A stretch of DNA of 30,640 bases from a virus. The notes beneath the pieces were generated by a model, which was given only the letters and a program-made list of their open reading frames with translations, was not told the DNA's origin and did no database searches. This document shows positions 1 through 7,240 of this stretch, one piece after another. Position 1 is the first letter of the stretch, and every line of letters starts with the position of its first letter. The DNA is taken from the IMG/VR virus record IMGVR_UViG_3300032516_000117, positions 1 to 30,640 of that record; one strand, given 5' to 3'. A program made the translations under genes and the position numbers.

Positions 1-2
1 TC

Positions 3-251
3 GCAAGTGGACAGAAACTAAAGCAATTGTTAGTGTCGTTGGATACATCGGGTAATGTTGGCATTGATTCAGGATGGGGATCTAGGACATCAGAATTATC
101 ATCTGCCATTACTAAGGCAATTGCACAGGCATCTGGCGGGCACGCACGTTCAGACAAGTTTAACAAATATGCTGCTGAAGCTGCTGCCGGCAATGCTGCA
201 CAATTGCGTCCAATCTTAGATGCATTAAGGGATAATCTCGTCGGACTATAA
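3..251 (+). CDS. C-terminal end of an unknown protein (5' truncated by window)
   Basis: The reading frame is open from base 3 at the window edge to the TAA at 249-251, so this is the 3' end of a longer gene. An internal TTG at 27 is unlikely to be the start because nothing resembling a ribosome binding site precedes it and the frame continues upstream. The visible 82 residues are rich in Ala, Gly and Ser (around AAEAAAGNAAQ) and look helical. I do not recognise the family. Its stop overlaps the start of the next gene by one base, so the two are probably co-translated. Function unknown; a virion protein is possible given its neighbour. Confidence 0.6.
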   Translation, partial: ASGQKLKQLLVSLDTSGNVGIDSGWGSRTSELSSAITKAIAQASGGHARSDKFNKYAAEAAAGNAAQLRPILDALRDNLVGL

Positions 252-1687
252 TGAATTTCATTCAGTATCTTAAAGAGATGTTTCTAACCGAAGCGATTGC
301 CCTGACAAAGGGCAGTCAGCGTGTTCTTGCTGATAAAAAACTTGTTGTGGGACTTGCTGATGCAATGCGCGATGATGCACGTTCACATCCACAGAATTTT
401 CCAGCCAATTCTAGTAGAACTTTCCAGAAAGCACCAGACGAAGAACTTGCTCAATGGTTTCTAGAAAACCTAGATAAAATTGAGAAGGCAGGTTATGAGG
501 GGACAATTTATTCACGTGATGGTGCTTACAGCGAATGGATTGTTCGTCGCTATATTGCAGGAAGTCATAACTGGGAAGATATCACAGGTGTTATGAATAT
601 GAATATGAGAGATTGGACTCTCTTAAAGAATCGTGATATGCTTGATGCAACTCATAAAGATATTCCAAAATTTAATAGTGTGAGAGATTTAGGAAAATAT
701 CTAGCAACACATTATCATGATAAACTAGACCAGATTAGAGACGCCGCCAAGAATGCCGCCGTAAACAAAATTGCCAAGCGTGCGAAAATTGTTGATAATG
801 AGGATTATTCAATTTATACAGTATTCAATTGGGCTGCTGCTAGAGCATTAGGATTAGGAACACAGTGGTGTACGGCTAATTCGACCTATGACGGTAATTA
901 TCAAAATTACTCGTCGAGAGCAATGCTATTTCAAGTCTACCCAAAAGATCCAGAGCATATTGATCGAGATGGCAGAGTATTAGGGAAACGAACCACAGGA
1001 CCCGAAAAATATCAATTTGATGCCGGGACACCATGTTTTCATGATATCGCCGATGACCCTGCAAACAAGGCAGAGATTAAAGAAAAGTTTCCATACATTT
1101 ATTCAGATTTAGTTAAAGGACTCAAACAGCATAGTGCTCAATTAGAAAAATTGATGGTAGAAATGAATGAAGATCCTCACCTTATGAATAGTAAGGAAGG
1201 TAAAACAAAAGTTTATAGTATAGATGATGAGATAAAGAAACTAAAGAAATTAGAAAATATTGGATATTTTACAGATCAGGTTCGTCCAAAGTCAGGCGGA
1301 TCATCGGCCGAAGAACCAGCAGGGGATCAACCACAGGCCCTACCTGCACCACAGCAACCACAAGGAAATCCACAAATGGAAAATGTAGACAAAGATGTAG
1401 CAGCAATGCTCAATTCGTTAAAGAAATATGACATGCTAAAGGAATCGGTTTCTCCTGTTCTCGGCATGGTAACTTTAGGTGAAAAGAAAGGCGACAAGCC
1501 CGATTTCCTAGACTTCGACAAAGACGAAGATAAGAAAGAACCAATGACAAAGGCGCTTAAGGATAAGAAAGAGCAAGAATCCGATTCCGAAGGCGGAGAA
1601 ATTGATGAGTCTAAGGAAGGTGCGGATCAAGAAGTGCTAACCTGGATGAAGCGTTTTGCCAGTCTCGGTAAAATGTCAGGATATTGA
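251..1687 (+). CDS. Conserved phage protein with WCTA motif and capsid-targeting-like N-terminus
   Basis: This 478-aa protein starts with ATG overlapping the previous stop by one base. Its first 15 residues (MNFIQYLKEMFLTEA) resemble the T4 capsid targeting sequence of internal head proteins (T4 IPIII begins MKTYQEFIAEA). They include an LTE|A site that fits the L/I-x-E specificity of the T4 gp21 prohead protease. The middle carries a GTQWCTAN motif near residue 200 that I recall from phage proteins of unknown role. Residues about 345-380 form a Pro/Gln/Ala-rich linker. Near residues 418-440 there is an acidic repeat-like segment, PDFLDFDKDEDKKEPM. Seen: motifs and linker. Inferred: possible packaging into the head. 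The enzymatic function is not recognised. Confidence 0.85.
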   Translation: MNFIQYLKEMFLTEAIALTKGSQRVLADKKLVVGLADAMRDDARSHPQNFPANSSRTFQKAPDEELAQWFLENLDKIEKAGYEGTIYSRDGAYSEWIVRRYIAGSHNWEDITGVMNMNMRDWTLLKNRDMLDATHKDIPKFNSVRDLGKYLATHYHDKLDQIRDAAKNAAVNKIAKRAKIVDNEDYSIYTVFNWAAARALGLGTQWCTANSTYDGNYQNYSSRAMLFQVYPKDPEHIDRDGRVLGKRTTGPEKYQFDAGTPCFHDIADDPANKAEIKEKFPYIYSDLVKGLKQHSAQLEKLMVEMNEDPHLMNSKEGKTKVYSIDDEIKKLKKLENIGYFTDQVRPKSGGSSAEEPAGDQPQALPAPQQPQGNPQMENVDKDVAAMLNSLKKYDMLKESVSPVLGMVTLGEKKGDKPDFLDFDKDEDKKEPMTKALKDKKEQESDSEGGEIDESKEGADQEVLTWMKRFASLGKMSGY

Positions 1688-1710
1688 TATCTTTATTCTT
1701 TAGTGGTTGA

Positions 1711-1739
1711 TTGACTTTTCAGTAAGTAGTTGTTACACT
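1711..1739 (+). promoter_or_regulatory. Sigma70-type early promoter
   Basis: TTGACT (1711-1716) and TACACT (1734-1739) are separated by exactly 17 bases, with an extended -10 TG at 1731-1732. It lies in the gap ahead of the exonuclease gene. Transcription would start near 1746, giving a leader of under 20 bases that still includes the GGAG at 1750-1753. Confidence 0.6.
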
Positions 1740-1762
1740 ATTGCTTACTGGAGAGTTTCACG

Positions 1763-2530
1763 ATGTCACATAAAGAAGATTTCTTACAGAGTTGTTTAGT
1801 TTTAGATACTGAAACCAATTCTGATGATTATAAAATTGCTGAAATTGTAGAATCTGGCTTCGTTATTAGAGAAGACGATGATTGGACAATTTTTCAAGAA
1901 TTACACAAGCCTGTCGATCGTCCTATTCCACCCAAGGTAGAATCAATTTGCTACATCACAAATAGTATGGTTGAAGATAAACCATCCTTTGTCGATTCAA
2001 GCGAAGTATTTCAATCAGTAATAAATGGTTATACTGGTGGTTATCTTGTAGCCCATAATCATTTCTATGATATGCGTGTTTTAGAAAGACACGGTATTGA
2101 TACATCAAAACACAATTGGATTTGTACCTGGAGAATGGCAAAGAAGCTATTCAATGGCGTAGAGGCAATTGAAGAAACAAATCTCCCATATTTACGATTT
2201 GCACTTGAGTTGGATATTCCAATCGAGATGCGTTGCCATCGTGCTGGCAATGATTCCTATATCACCGCGAAGTTGCTTGAGGCACTTGTAAGTTATATGG
2301 AGGAAATGAATCTAATTGATAAGGATCAACCATATGGCCCACAAATTGCAAAATGGGCAGCTGAACCTATTATCTATGAAAGAATGCCTTTTGGAAAACA
2401 TAAAGGCGAACTAATGACTTCAGTTCCTCATTCATATTGGAGTTGGGCTATGAAGAGTACTGATTGGTTCAACGAAGATGCCGACAATCACGATCCGGAT
2501 TTAGCAGCGAGTATCAATGCTGTTCTATAA
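1763..2530 (+). CDS. DnaQ-like 3'-5' exonuclease with ExoX-like C-terminal domain
   Basis: This 255-aa protein has an RNase H-fold DEDDh exonuclease domain. The metal ligands and catalytic His are visible: D15 and E17 (LDTET), D103 (AHNHFYDM), H159 and D164 (CHRAGNDSY). After it, around residues 213-245, comes a small domain with MPFGKHKGE...YWSWA, the pattern of DUF3820, also found at the C-terminus of E. coli exonuclease X. The expected reaction is 3'-5' removal of deoxynucleotides from DNA, for repair, recombination or nucleotide recycling from host DNA. I chose ATG 1763 because GGAG at 1750-1753 sits 9 bases upstream; a TTG at 1730 in the same frame has no such site and lies inside the promoter. 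It heads a short early unit. Confidence 0.88.
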   Translation: MSHKEDFLQSCLVLDTETNSDDYKIAEIVESGFVIREDDDWTIFQELHKPVDRPIPPKVESICYITNSMVEDKPSFVDSSEVFQSVINGYTGGYLVAHNHFYDMRVLERHGIDTSKHNWICTWRMAKKLFNGVEAIEETNLPYLRFALELDIPIEMRCHRAGNDSYITAKLLEALVSYMEEMNLIDKDQPYGPQIAKWAAEPIIYERMPFGKHKGELMTSVPHSYWSWAMKSTDWFNEDADNHDPDLAASINAVL

Positions 2531-2533
2531 TTG

Positions 2534-2773
2534 ATGTACGGAATAATGACCCAGGACGGCCATAGAGTATTATGCCAGCGATCCGGAACTAATGTCTATA
2601 TAATTAAGCGTTGGGACAGGGCAGCAATGCCGGCAATACGCAAATCTGCAATTGAAATTGATCAATTATTGCAGGATATGATGTCATTTGCAAATCGTTA
2701 TGATTTAAGGGTATTTGAATTCACAGAAGATGATCTAGAAAGATTACTAATTAAGAAATTACAAGGTTACTGA
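2534..2773 (+). CDS. Small unknown phage protein, member of shared C-terminal motif family
   Basis: A 79-aa protein begins three bases after the exonuclease stop. The ATG at 2534 is preferred over the TTG at 2531; an ATG at 2546 is an alternative. The C-terminus (RVFEFTEDDLERLLIKKL) weakly matches a motif shared by several small proteins of this window: an aromatic strand, an acidic turn, then an LFKL-like strand. The stop overlaps the end of the convergent minus-strand gene by seven bases. Function is unknown. Confidence 0.7.
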   Translation: MYGIMTQDGHRVLCQRSGTNVYIIKRWDRAAMPAIRKSAIEIDQLLQDMMSFANRYDLRVFEFTEDDLERLLIKKLQGY

Positions 2774-3156
2774 CCGTTGTTATTCCTAGCACCGTCCATA
2801 GTTTGTGCTGCAAGAACACGCTGTGGATCAGGTTTGTATGCTTGTACATTGTGGTTATAAGGTAGATTCGCAGCAGCTAACGCATACTGCAAGCCACGAT
2901 AGCCAGGGGATTGGAGCTTGCCCTGTTTAGGCATATTAGTGTATTCTGCTTGTGGCTTGGTGACTGGCTTGGTGAAGACTGGAACTACTTCTTCACTAAA
3001 CCATTGTTTGAAGTGCTCATCGTAATATTCTTTATTTTGATTTTTGTATTTTACATCTTCAGGATTATAAAATTTGTCCATATCAGCAGACGCCTCTTTA
3101 TAGAAACGAGCAACGACATCGGTAGCACTTTCACCTAAGAATTCTTTAATTTTCAT
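2767..3156 (-). CDS. Small protein with capsid-targeting-like N-terminus; candidate internal head protein
   Basis: This 129-aa minus-strand protein starts at the ATG whose complement is 3154-3156, giving [10 protein letters not shown]. The frame is open further upstream (to 3219), but the upstream residues overlap the ClpP coding start and look non-coding. The N-terminus closely parallels the T4 capsid targeting sequence (MKTYQEFIAEA), with an LGE|S site matching L-x-E prohead protease cleavage. The rest is charged and Tyr-rich, then Pro/Gln/Lys-rich ([11 protein letters not shown]), with no recognised domain. It is one of two minus-strand genes in the window and is divergent from clpP. Packaging into the capsid is inferred from the N-terminus only. 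No Shine-Dalgarno sequence precedes the ATG. Confidence 0.75.
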   Translation of the reverse strand: MKIKEFLGESATDVVARFYKEASADMDKFYNPEDVKYKNQNKEYYDEHFKQWFSEEVVPVFTKPVTKPQAEYTNMPKQGKLQSPGYRGLQYALAAANLPYNHNVQAYKPDPQRVLAAQTMDGARNNNGQ

Positions 3157-3161
3157 AACAC

Positions 3162-3169
3162 TATTTATC
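3162..3169 (-). promoter_or_regulatory. T4-type late promoter octamer (minus strand)
   Basis: On the minus strand bases 3169 to 3162 read GATAAATA, the same octamer that precedes many plus-strand genes here. It ends only five bases before the ATG of the minus-strand gene. By T4 late-promoter geometry transcription would start at the ATG itself, so either the message is leaderless or the match is fortuitous. Confidence 0.4.
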
Positions 3170-3183
3170 AAAGGAAAACAAAA

Positions 3184-3780
3184 ATGAGAAACGCATTGGT
3201 TCCAATCGTAGTTGAACAAACCGCCCGTGGTGAGCGTTCATATGATCTATATTCACGCTTGATGAAAGAAAGAGTTATTTTCTTTACAGGTGAAGTTGAA
3301 GAAAATATGTGTGATGTTATCGTGGCACAATTACTCTTCTTGGAAGCTGAAAATCCAGAGCAACCGATAAGTATGTATGTCAAGTCTCCCGGTGGCTCTG
3401 TCTATGATGGATTAGCGGTATATGATGTCATGCAATACATTAAGTGCCCGGTTCATACATATGCTATCGGTTGGGCGGCAAGTATGGGATCGTTTATTGC
3501 CCAAGCTGGCGCACCAGGCCACAGATATTTGCTTCCGCGGACAATGACAATGATACACCAACCCGCATCTGGTACAAGGGGTAAGGTTTCTGATATGGAA
3601 ATTGACCTCAGGGAAAGTCTTCGAATGAAGAAAGAGATGACGGAATTGTATGTTAAGCACAATTCCAAGGGTGTAACATACGATCAGTTTGTAACATTGC
3701 TTGACAGAGATAAATGGCTAACTGCACCTGAAGCTGTTGAGCTTGGGTTGGCAGATCACATTGTGGATAAGAGAATATGA
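3184..3780 (+). CDS. clpP: ATP-dependent Clp protease proteolytic subunit ClpP
   Basis: This 198-aa serine peptidase would form the double-heptamer chamber that degrades proteins fed by a Clp ATPase in the cytoplasm. The catalytic triad is intact: S100 in [10 protein letters not shown]125 in MIHQPASG, and D176 in [11 protein letters not shown]. Similarity to bacterial ClpP runs the full length (ALVP near the start, [19 protein letters not shown]). Unlike E. coli ClpP it has no propeptide: only MRN precedes ALVP, the E. coli mature N-terminus. The start is supported by AAAGGA about nine bases upstream. Its stop overlaps the start of the Fe-S carrier gene (ATGA). A matching ClpA with a ClpP-docking IGF loop is encoded at 19666-21891. 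ClpP is known in some phages, often as a prohead protease relative, but this one is of the housekeeping type. Confidence 0.96.
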   Translation: MRNALVPIVVEQTARGERSYDLYSRLMKERVIFFTGEVEENMCDVIVAQLLFLEAENPEQPISMYVKSPGGSVYDGLAVYDVMQYIKCPVHTYAIGWAASMGSFIAQAGAPGHRYLLPRTMTMIHQPASGTRGKVSDMEIDLRESLRMKKEMTELYVKHNSKGVTYDQFVTLLDRDKWLTAPEAVELGLADHIVDKRI

Positions 3781-4097
3781 TTACAATTACAGAAAAAGCA
3801 AAAGAAAAAATTATATCAGTCCTCACCGAAGAAAAAGCAACAATGATTCGCTTTGGATTGCAAGGCGGCGGCTGCAACGGATTTACTTATTTCTTTGCAG
3901 TTGAAGAAAAACAGGAAGACGATGATTTTGAGTTTCCTCTTAGCGAGTCGCATAAGATGGTAGTAGATGCGGCGAGTAGTATGTATTTAGAGGAAGCGAC
4001 GATTGATTACAAGAAAGATATGATGGGTGAGAGTTTTATATTCAACAACCCGTCGCAGAAAACAAGTTGCGGATGTGGTAATTCTGTAGGTTTTTAA
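3777..4097 (+). CDS. A-type iron-sulfur carrier (IscA/ErpA/HesB-like)
   Basis: This 106-aa protein matches the full length of A-type Fe-S carriers, which bind iron or an Fe-S cluster and pass it to apoproteins. The three cluster-ligating cysteines are present: C33 in GGGCNGF, and C98 and C100 in the terminal [10 protein letters not shown]. This is the C-x64-C-x-C spacing of the family. The start overlaps the clpP stop as ATGA, so it is translationally coupled to clpP. HesB-like genes are known from cyanophages and other T4-like phages, where the target apoprotein is generally unknown. No Fe-S enzyme is obvious in this window. ErpA versus IscA cannot be decided from the sequence. Confidence 0.92.
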   Translation: MITITEKAKEKIISVLTEEKATMIRFGLQGGGCNGFTYFFAVEEKQEDDDFEFPLSESHKMVVDAASSMYLEEATIDYKKDMMGESFIFNNPSQKTSCGCGNSVGF

Positions 4098-4103
4098 TAA
4101 ATA
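4096..4103 (+). promoter_or_regulatory. T4-type late promoter octamer
   Basis: AATAAATA overlaps the stop of the Fe-S carrier gene and lies 23 bases before the hydrolase ATG. It fits the NATAAATA octamer repeated ahead of other genes in this window (T4 consensus TATAAATA). It would give the hydrolase its own late transcript. Confidence 0.6.
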
Positions 4104-4126
4104 CATATATTATAGAAAGGTAGTAC

Positions 4127-4858
4127 ATGGCAAGTCCATCAAAGATGCTATTAGGATTAGAGGCAGCAAGATGCATATATGAATATGGTCTTGGCTGGCT
4201 TTTAAACTCACCTCTACAATTTATTGCACCACCGGGAGATGGGCATCCAGTTTTGGTTATTCCTGGTCTCGGTGGATCTGATGGTTCCACTCAATATATT
4301 AGGAATTTTATTGATGGAATCGGTTACCATTCACATACGTGGGGCTTAGGACGAAACTTAGGTCCACGCCAGGGAATGGAGAAATTACTCAAAGACCTAA
4401 CTGATCGTGTTGCTGAGATATCAGAAGCATCTAATGGCGCACAGATTAGCCTAATAGGGTGGAGTTTAGGCGGTATCTATAGCAGGGAAATAGCTAAGTT
4501 GTGCCCCGATCTTATAAGACAAGTCATTACACTTGGTTCGCCATTTAAATCTGTAGATGATGGAACCAATGCTGCTCGTGTATATGAAATCTTGAGTAAG
4601 GATAAGACTTATAAGAATCCTACCATAGTAAAGCAGATTAGTGAGCCGCCACCGGTTCCGTTCACATCTCTATATAGTAAAACAGATGGTGTGGTACACT
4701 GGAAATGTTCCATTGAGGATGAAAACGATCAATCTGAAAATATCGAAGTTCCTGGCGCAAGCCATATGGGTATAGGTCATAATCCTATTGCGATGTATGT
4801 TATTGCTGATAGATTAAAGCAGACAAGGTCGAATTGGACACCATATAGATCAAAATAA
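4127..4858 (+). CDS. Alpha/beta hydrolase (esterase/lipase-like), bacterial-type cargo gene
   Basis: This 243-aa protein has an alpha/beta hydrolase fold with the nucleophile elbow GWSLGG (S113), an Asp in SKTDGVVHW (D187) and a His in GASHMGIGHNP (H213 or H218). The oxyanion region PVLVIPGLGGSDGST is near residues 42-56. The pattern WGLGRNLGP, GWSLGG, TLGSPF, YSKTDG and GHNP is one I associate with a chromosomal esterase/lipase-like family in proteobacteria. The substrate is unknown; an ester or acyl group of lipid, envelope or a small molecule is possible. No signal peptide is seen, so action is cytoplasmic unless released at lysis. It sits alone between a late octamer (4096) and a terminator (4873), the arrangement expected of an acquired moron. 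Confidence 0.88.
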   Translation: MASPSKMLLGLEAARCIYEYGLGWLLNSPLQFIAPPGDGHPVLVIPGLGGSDGSTQYIRNFIDGIGYHSHTWGLGRNLGPRQGMEKLLKDLTDRVAEISEASNGAQISLIGWSLGGIYSREIAKLCPDLIRQVITLGSPFKSVDDGTNAARVYEILSKDKTYKNPTIVKQISEPPPVPFTSLYSKTDGVVHWKCSIEDENDQSENIEVPGASHMGIGHNPIAMYVIADRLKQTRSNWTPYRSK

Positions 4859-4872
4859 TAATCAAATATAAC

Positions 4873-4895
4873 AAAAGGGCCTTAGGGCCCTTTTT
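4873..4895 (+). terminator. Rho-independent terminator after hydrolase gene
   Basis: A 9-bp stem (AAAAGGGCC / GGCCCTTTT) with a TTAG loop is followed by a run of T to 4895. The stem is nearly symmetric and closely resembles the terminator at 16295. Confidence 0.85.
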
Positions 4896-4903
4896 GCATG
4901 ATC

Positions 4904-4932
4904 TTGACATAATACATAAATTATGTTACAAT
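4904..4932 (+). promoter_or_regulatory. Strong sigma70 early promoter with extended -10
   Basis: TTGACA (4904-4909), a 17-base spacer and TACAAT (4927-4932) with TG at 4924-4925 give a near-consensus host promoter. It lies just after a terminator and 27 bases ahead of the 4959 gene, so it starts a new early transcript. Confidence 0.8.
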
Positions 4933-4958
4933 GTATTATATTAGCAATATAGGATAAG

Positions 4959-5189
4959 ATGGATAAGAATACATACGTACCGATGAATGAATTGATTCGC
5001 GATAAGGATACATCATGGACATTTACACATATAAATCTTCCTTATCACGAAATTGCTAGTAGGGGAATTGTTATTTGGTGTGTACAGAACCTCGAAGGGC
5101 GCTGGACTATGCTAGGTGGCAATAAATTTGGCTTTGAGGACGCGCCTGATGCCACAATGTTTAGAATACAGTTTGGGTTAGGTGCATAA
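4959..5189 (+). CDS. Small unknown early protein with shared C-terminal motif
   Basis: This 76-aa protein is first behind the 4904 promoter. The ATG at 4959 follows AGGA at 4951-4954. Its middle contains HEIASRGIVIWC and the C-terminus reads FGFEDAPDATMFRIQF. That is one of the clearer copies of the motif (aromatic-x-F, acidic turn, D-A, hydrophobic-F-K/R) shared by several tiny proteins here. No catalytic motif, membrane segment or signal peptide is visible. Its position suggests early expression and a role in host takeover, which is only inferred. Confidence 0.75.
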   Translation: MDKNTYVPMNELIRDKDTSWTFTHINLPYHEIASRGIVIWCVQNLEGRWTMLGGNKFGFEDAPDATMFRIQFGLGA

Positions 5190-5192
5190 ATA
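5185..5192 (+). promoter_or_regulatory. T4-type late promoter octamer
   Basis: CATAAATA overlaps the stop of the 4959 gene and ends 26 bases before the next ATG at 5219, the same geometry as the other octamers. Confidence 0.55.
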
Positions 5193-5218
5193 GTTTTGAC
5201 TACAATCGAGGTGATACT

Positions 5219-5416
5219 ATGTACGGAGTTCAAGAATTAAAGCAACGTCTAATCATTATCAAACATTCGGATCTTGATGATGCAACTATCCTCGACGAAA
5301 ATTATCTCCAGCTTATTAAGGAAACACCAAATCCTGACGAGAAGGAACAATTTATAGTCTTACGATCTATTGTCCACCGCAGGATTAAACATTTAATAAG
5401 CGATAACGGAAAATAA
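5219..5416 (+). CDS. Small unknown phage protein
   Basis: This 65-aa charged, helical protein has its ATG preceded by GAGGTG at 5208-5213. I recognise no family. It follows a late octamer and is three bases from the next gene, so the two are probably one unit. Confidence 0.7.
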   Translation: MYGVQELKQRLIIIKHSDLDDATILDENYLQLIKETPNPDEKEQFIVLRSIVHRRIKHLISDNGK

Positions 5417-5419
5417 TTA

Positions 5420-6580
5420 ATGCTCAATATTGCAAAACAGATTTACTCAGGATGGAATACAACAAGTACAAAACACGAATTACCAGAAGCAGAAGTTATT
5501 CCTTTTGGAAATTCATCCAATGAGAAAAAGAGATTAGAAAATATAACAAAGAAGTACACGGTACTTAAAGAACATAATAATATTCCTCTACCGGGATTTA
5601 CATTACATAAGACAGATAGAAAAAACTGGGGATCTTTAGATCAGGCCTGGCTTGTTATCGACCCGCGTGGATATCTAGTCAGAATCAGTAATGATAATTT
5701 AGAAAATATTCTTCATGTTACCGGAGTCACAGAAGGACTGATCCAGGAGAAATGTGTTTGGGCTAGAGAAGATAGTCAAACTAAGATGGTTTTAGTTCCT
5801 GTTAGTTCCCCGACATATCTCGAAGCTTCACAGAATACAGAACTCATTGAGGGTAAGGTTAATCTTAAGGATGTACAGATTGGTGATACGGTCCTACTTC
5901 AAAATGAATTAGTTGGAACATATATGGGTGTCTTATCTCTCTATGCCCCATTTGATTCTTTAGGATACGTATACAAACCGCAGGTATTTCTGCGTAGGCA
6001 AATTATTAGGATTGAAGATGCCAAATATCATTACCAGACAGATCTGAAGATCCTAAAGGTATTGAAGAAAACAGATAATCCACTCACACGAGAGGAATCT
6101 ATGGCATATCTAAACAAGGATATTGCCGGTGGAGCTTCGTATTTTACTAATATCCCCAGTATGCCTAGTTCGGGTTATTATTCATCGCGTGGAATGATCA
6201 AACTAGCATCGATTCACGCAGTTCCGAAAGTACATTTTACCTTAGATGAAATTACTCTTCCCGAAGCAACAGATTTATTTCACACTGCCTTAGCAATTTG
6301 CGATTCGGGTATGTTGATTCTTGAGAATACTCATGGTCGAAAAGTAATGATCGATTTTCCTTATAGTTTTTCAAGTTTTTCAGGAAGAACGCCAACAACA
6401 ATTAATTCCTTTGAAATTGATCATATTGAAGAACTTGTTGATGAGCCGTATGATAGGCTTACACAAATAAAAGATCCAAGTAAATCTTCTTACGGTAAAA
6501 CCAGAACACGGTATTCACTTGACAAATTTGTGAAATTCTATAAAATAGTCAAACATGTAAAACAAGACACTTATGTCTGA
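5420..6580 (+). CDS. Conserved hypothetical phage protein (386 aa)
   Basis: The protein begins MLNIAKQIYSGWNTT and continues with long conserved-looking stretches, such as LPGFTLHKTDRKNWGS near residues 58-73, IDPRGYLVRISNDNLE near 80-95 and IGDTVLLQNELVGTYMGVLS near 155-175. I recall similar hypothetical proteins in T4-like phages but no assigned function. No transmembrane segment, P-loop or nuclease motif is visible; the composition suggests a mixed beta-rich globular protein. It follows the 5219 gene closely and precedes the MazG-like gene by 14 bases, with AAGGA ahead of the latter, so the three may share a transcript. A virion role is possible but not shown. Confidence 0.85.
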   Translation: MLNIAKQIYSGWNTTSTKHELPEAEVIPFGNSSNEKKRLENITKKYTVLKEHNNIPLPGFTLHKTDRKNWGSLDQAWLVIDPRGYLVRISNDNLENILHVTGVTEGLIQEKCVWAREDSQTKMVLVPVSSPTYLEASQNTELIEGKVNLKDVQIGDTVLLQNELVGTYMGVLSLYAPFDSLGYVYKPQVFLRRQIIRIEDAKYHYQTDLKILKVLKKTDNPLTREESMAYLNKDIAGGASYFTNIPSMPSSGYYSSRGMIKLASIHAVPKVHFTLDEITLPEATDLFHTALAICDSGMLILENTHGRKVMIDFPYSFSSFSGRTPTTINSFEIDHIEELVDEPYDRLTQIKDPSKSSYGKTRTRYSLDKFVKFYKIVKHVKQDTYV

Positions 6581-6594
6581 CTATAAAGGAATTC

Positions 6595-7002
6595 ATGGAC
6601 AAAACTATTCTAAACAACTATGCCACATTCGTTGATGGCGTTACCAGCCCAGTAAGTAAAAACACAGACCTCTTTATCGAGCGAATCAAATTTCTACAAT
6701 CACAGGGGTGTGATGTAGCACGTTTAACAACTGCCGGCGTCGGCTTAGCAAGCGAAGGCGGCGAGTTCGACGAAATCGTTAAGAAGATTCTCTTTCACGG
6801 TAAGGAATATAACGAAGATAATATTTTCCATATGAAACGCGAACTAGGCGATATCATTTGGTATTGGATGAATGCTTGTATCGCACTGGGATTTGATCCT
6901 AATCAAGTCATTGAAGAAAATGTCAATAAGCTTGAGGCACGTTATCCGGGTGGAAAATTCTCTGTTTGGCATTCTGAAAACAGGGTAGAAAACGATATCT
7001 GA
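6595..7002 (+). CDS. MazG-like nucleotide pyrophosphohydrolase
   Basis: This 135-aa all-alpha NTP pyrophosphatase-like protein would hydrolyse nucleoside triphosphates to monophosphate and pyrophosphate. The metal-binding pattern is visible: E54 and E57 (ASEGGEFDE) and E83 and D86 (RELGDIIWYW), the E-x2-E...E-x2-D signature of the family. The C-terminus (LEARYPGGKFSVWHSENR) is typical of phage MazG-like proteins. The length fits a single-domain member rather than the two-domain cellular MazG. The natural substrate may be dNTPs or alarmones and cannot be settled here. It is close to dCMP deaminase in the same run of genes, consistent with nucleotide-pool remodelling during infection. Confidence 0.88.
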   Translation: MDKTILNNYATFVDGVTSPVSKNTDLFIERIKFLQSQGCDVARLTTAGVGLASEGGEFDEIVKKILFHGKEYNEDNIFHMKRELGDIIWYWMNACIALGFDPNQVIEENVNKLEARYPGGKFSVWHSENRVENDI

Positions 7003-7003
7003 T

Positions 7004-7240
7004 ATGTCCTTAACTTGGGTACTTAATAGACCATCAACTCCACAAATAGGAGATTGTTGGTATGATAGTTACAGAGAGCAGACTTATATGTGGCAAGGTA
7101 CAACCTGGATGCCTTTAATGGTGAATCCAATGCCTGTGCCACCATTTATACCACCTACGGAAGAACAGCTAGAAAAACATCCGGCATTAAAACAATCATG
7201 GGAAGAATTCTTAGTTGTTAGAAGATTATTGGGTATATGA
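7004..7240 (+). CDS. Small conserved phage protein (PALKQSWEEF motif)
   Basis: This 78-aa protein starts one base after the MazG-like stop. Its N-terminal half is Trp-rich (GDCWYDSYREQTYMWQG), a pattern seen in phage virion proteins that mention a coat of water-exposed loops. A Pro-rich linker follows and the helix HPALKQSWEEFLVVRRLLG ends it, a pattern I recall from small T4-like phage proteins. The function is unknown. Its end overlaps the next gene (ATGA). Confidence 0.78.
   Translation: MSLTWVLNRPSTPQIGDCWYDSYREQTYMWQGTTWMPLMVNPMPVPPFIPPTEEQLEKHPALKQSWEEFLVVRRLLGI

Noticed and set aside
27-29. TTG as start of the first gene
   Set aside because: The frame is open to the window edge and no ribosome site precedes the TTG, so the gene is taken as 5' truncated.
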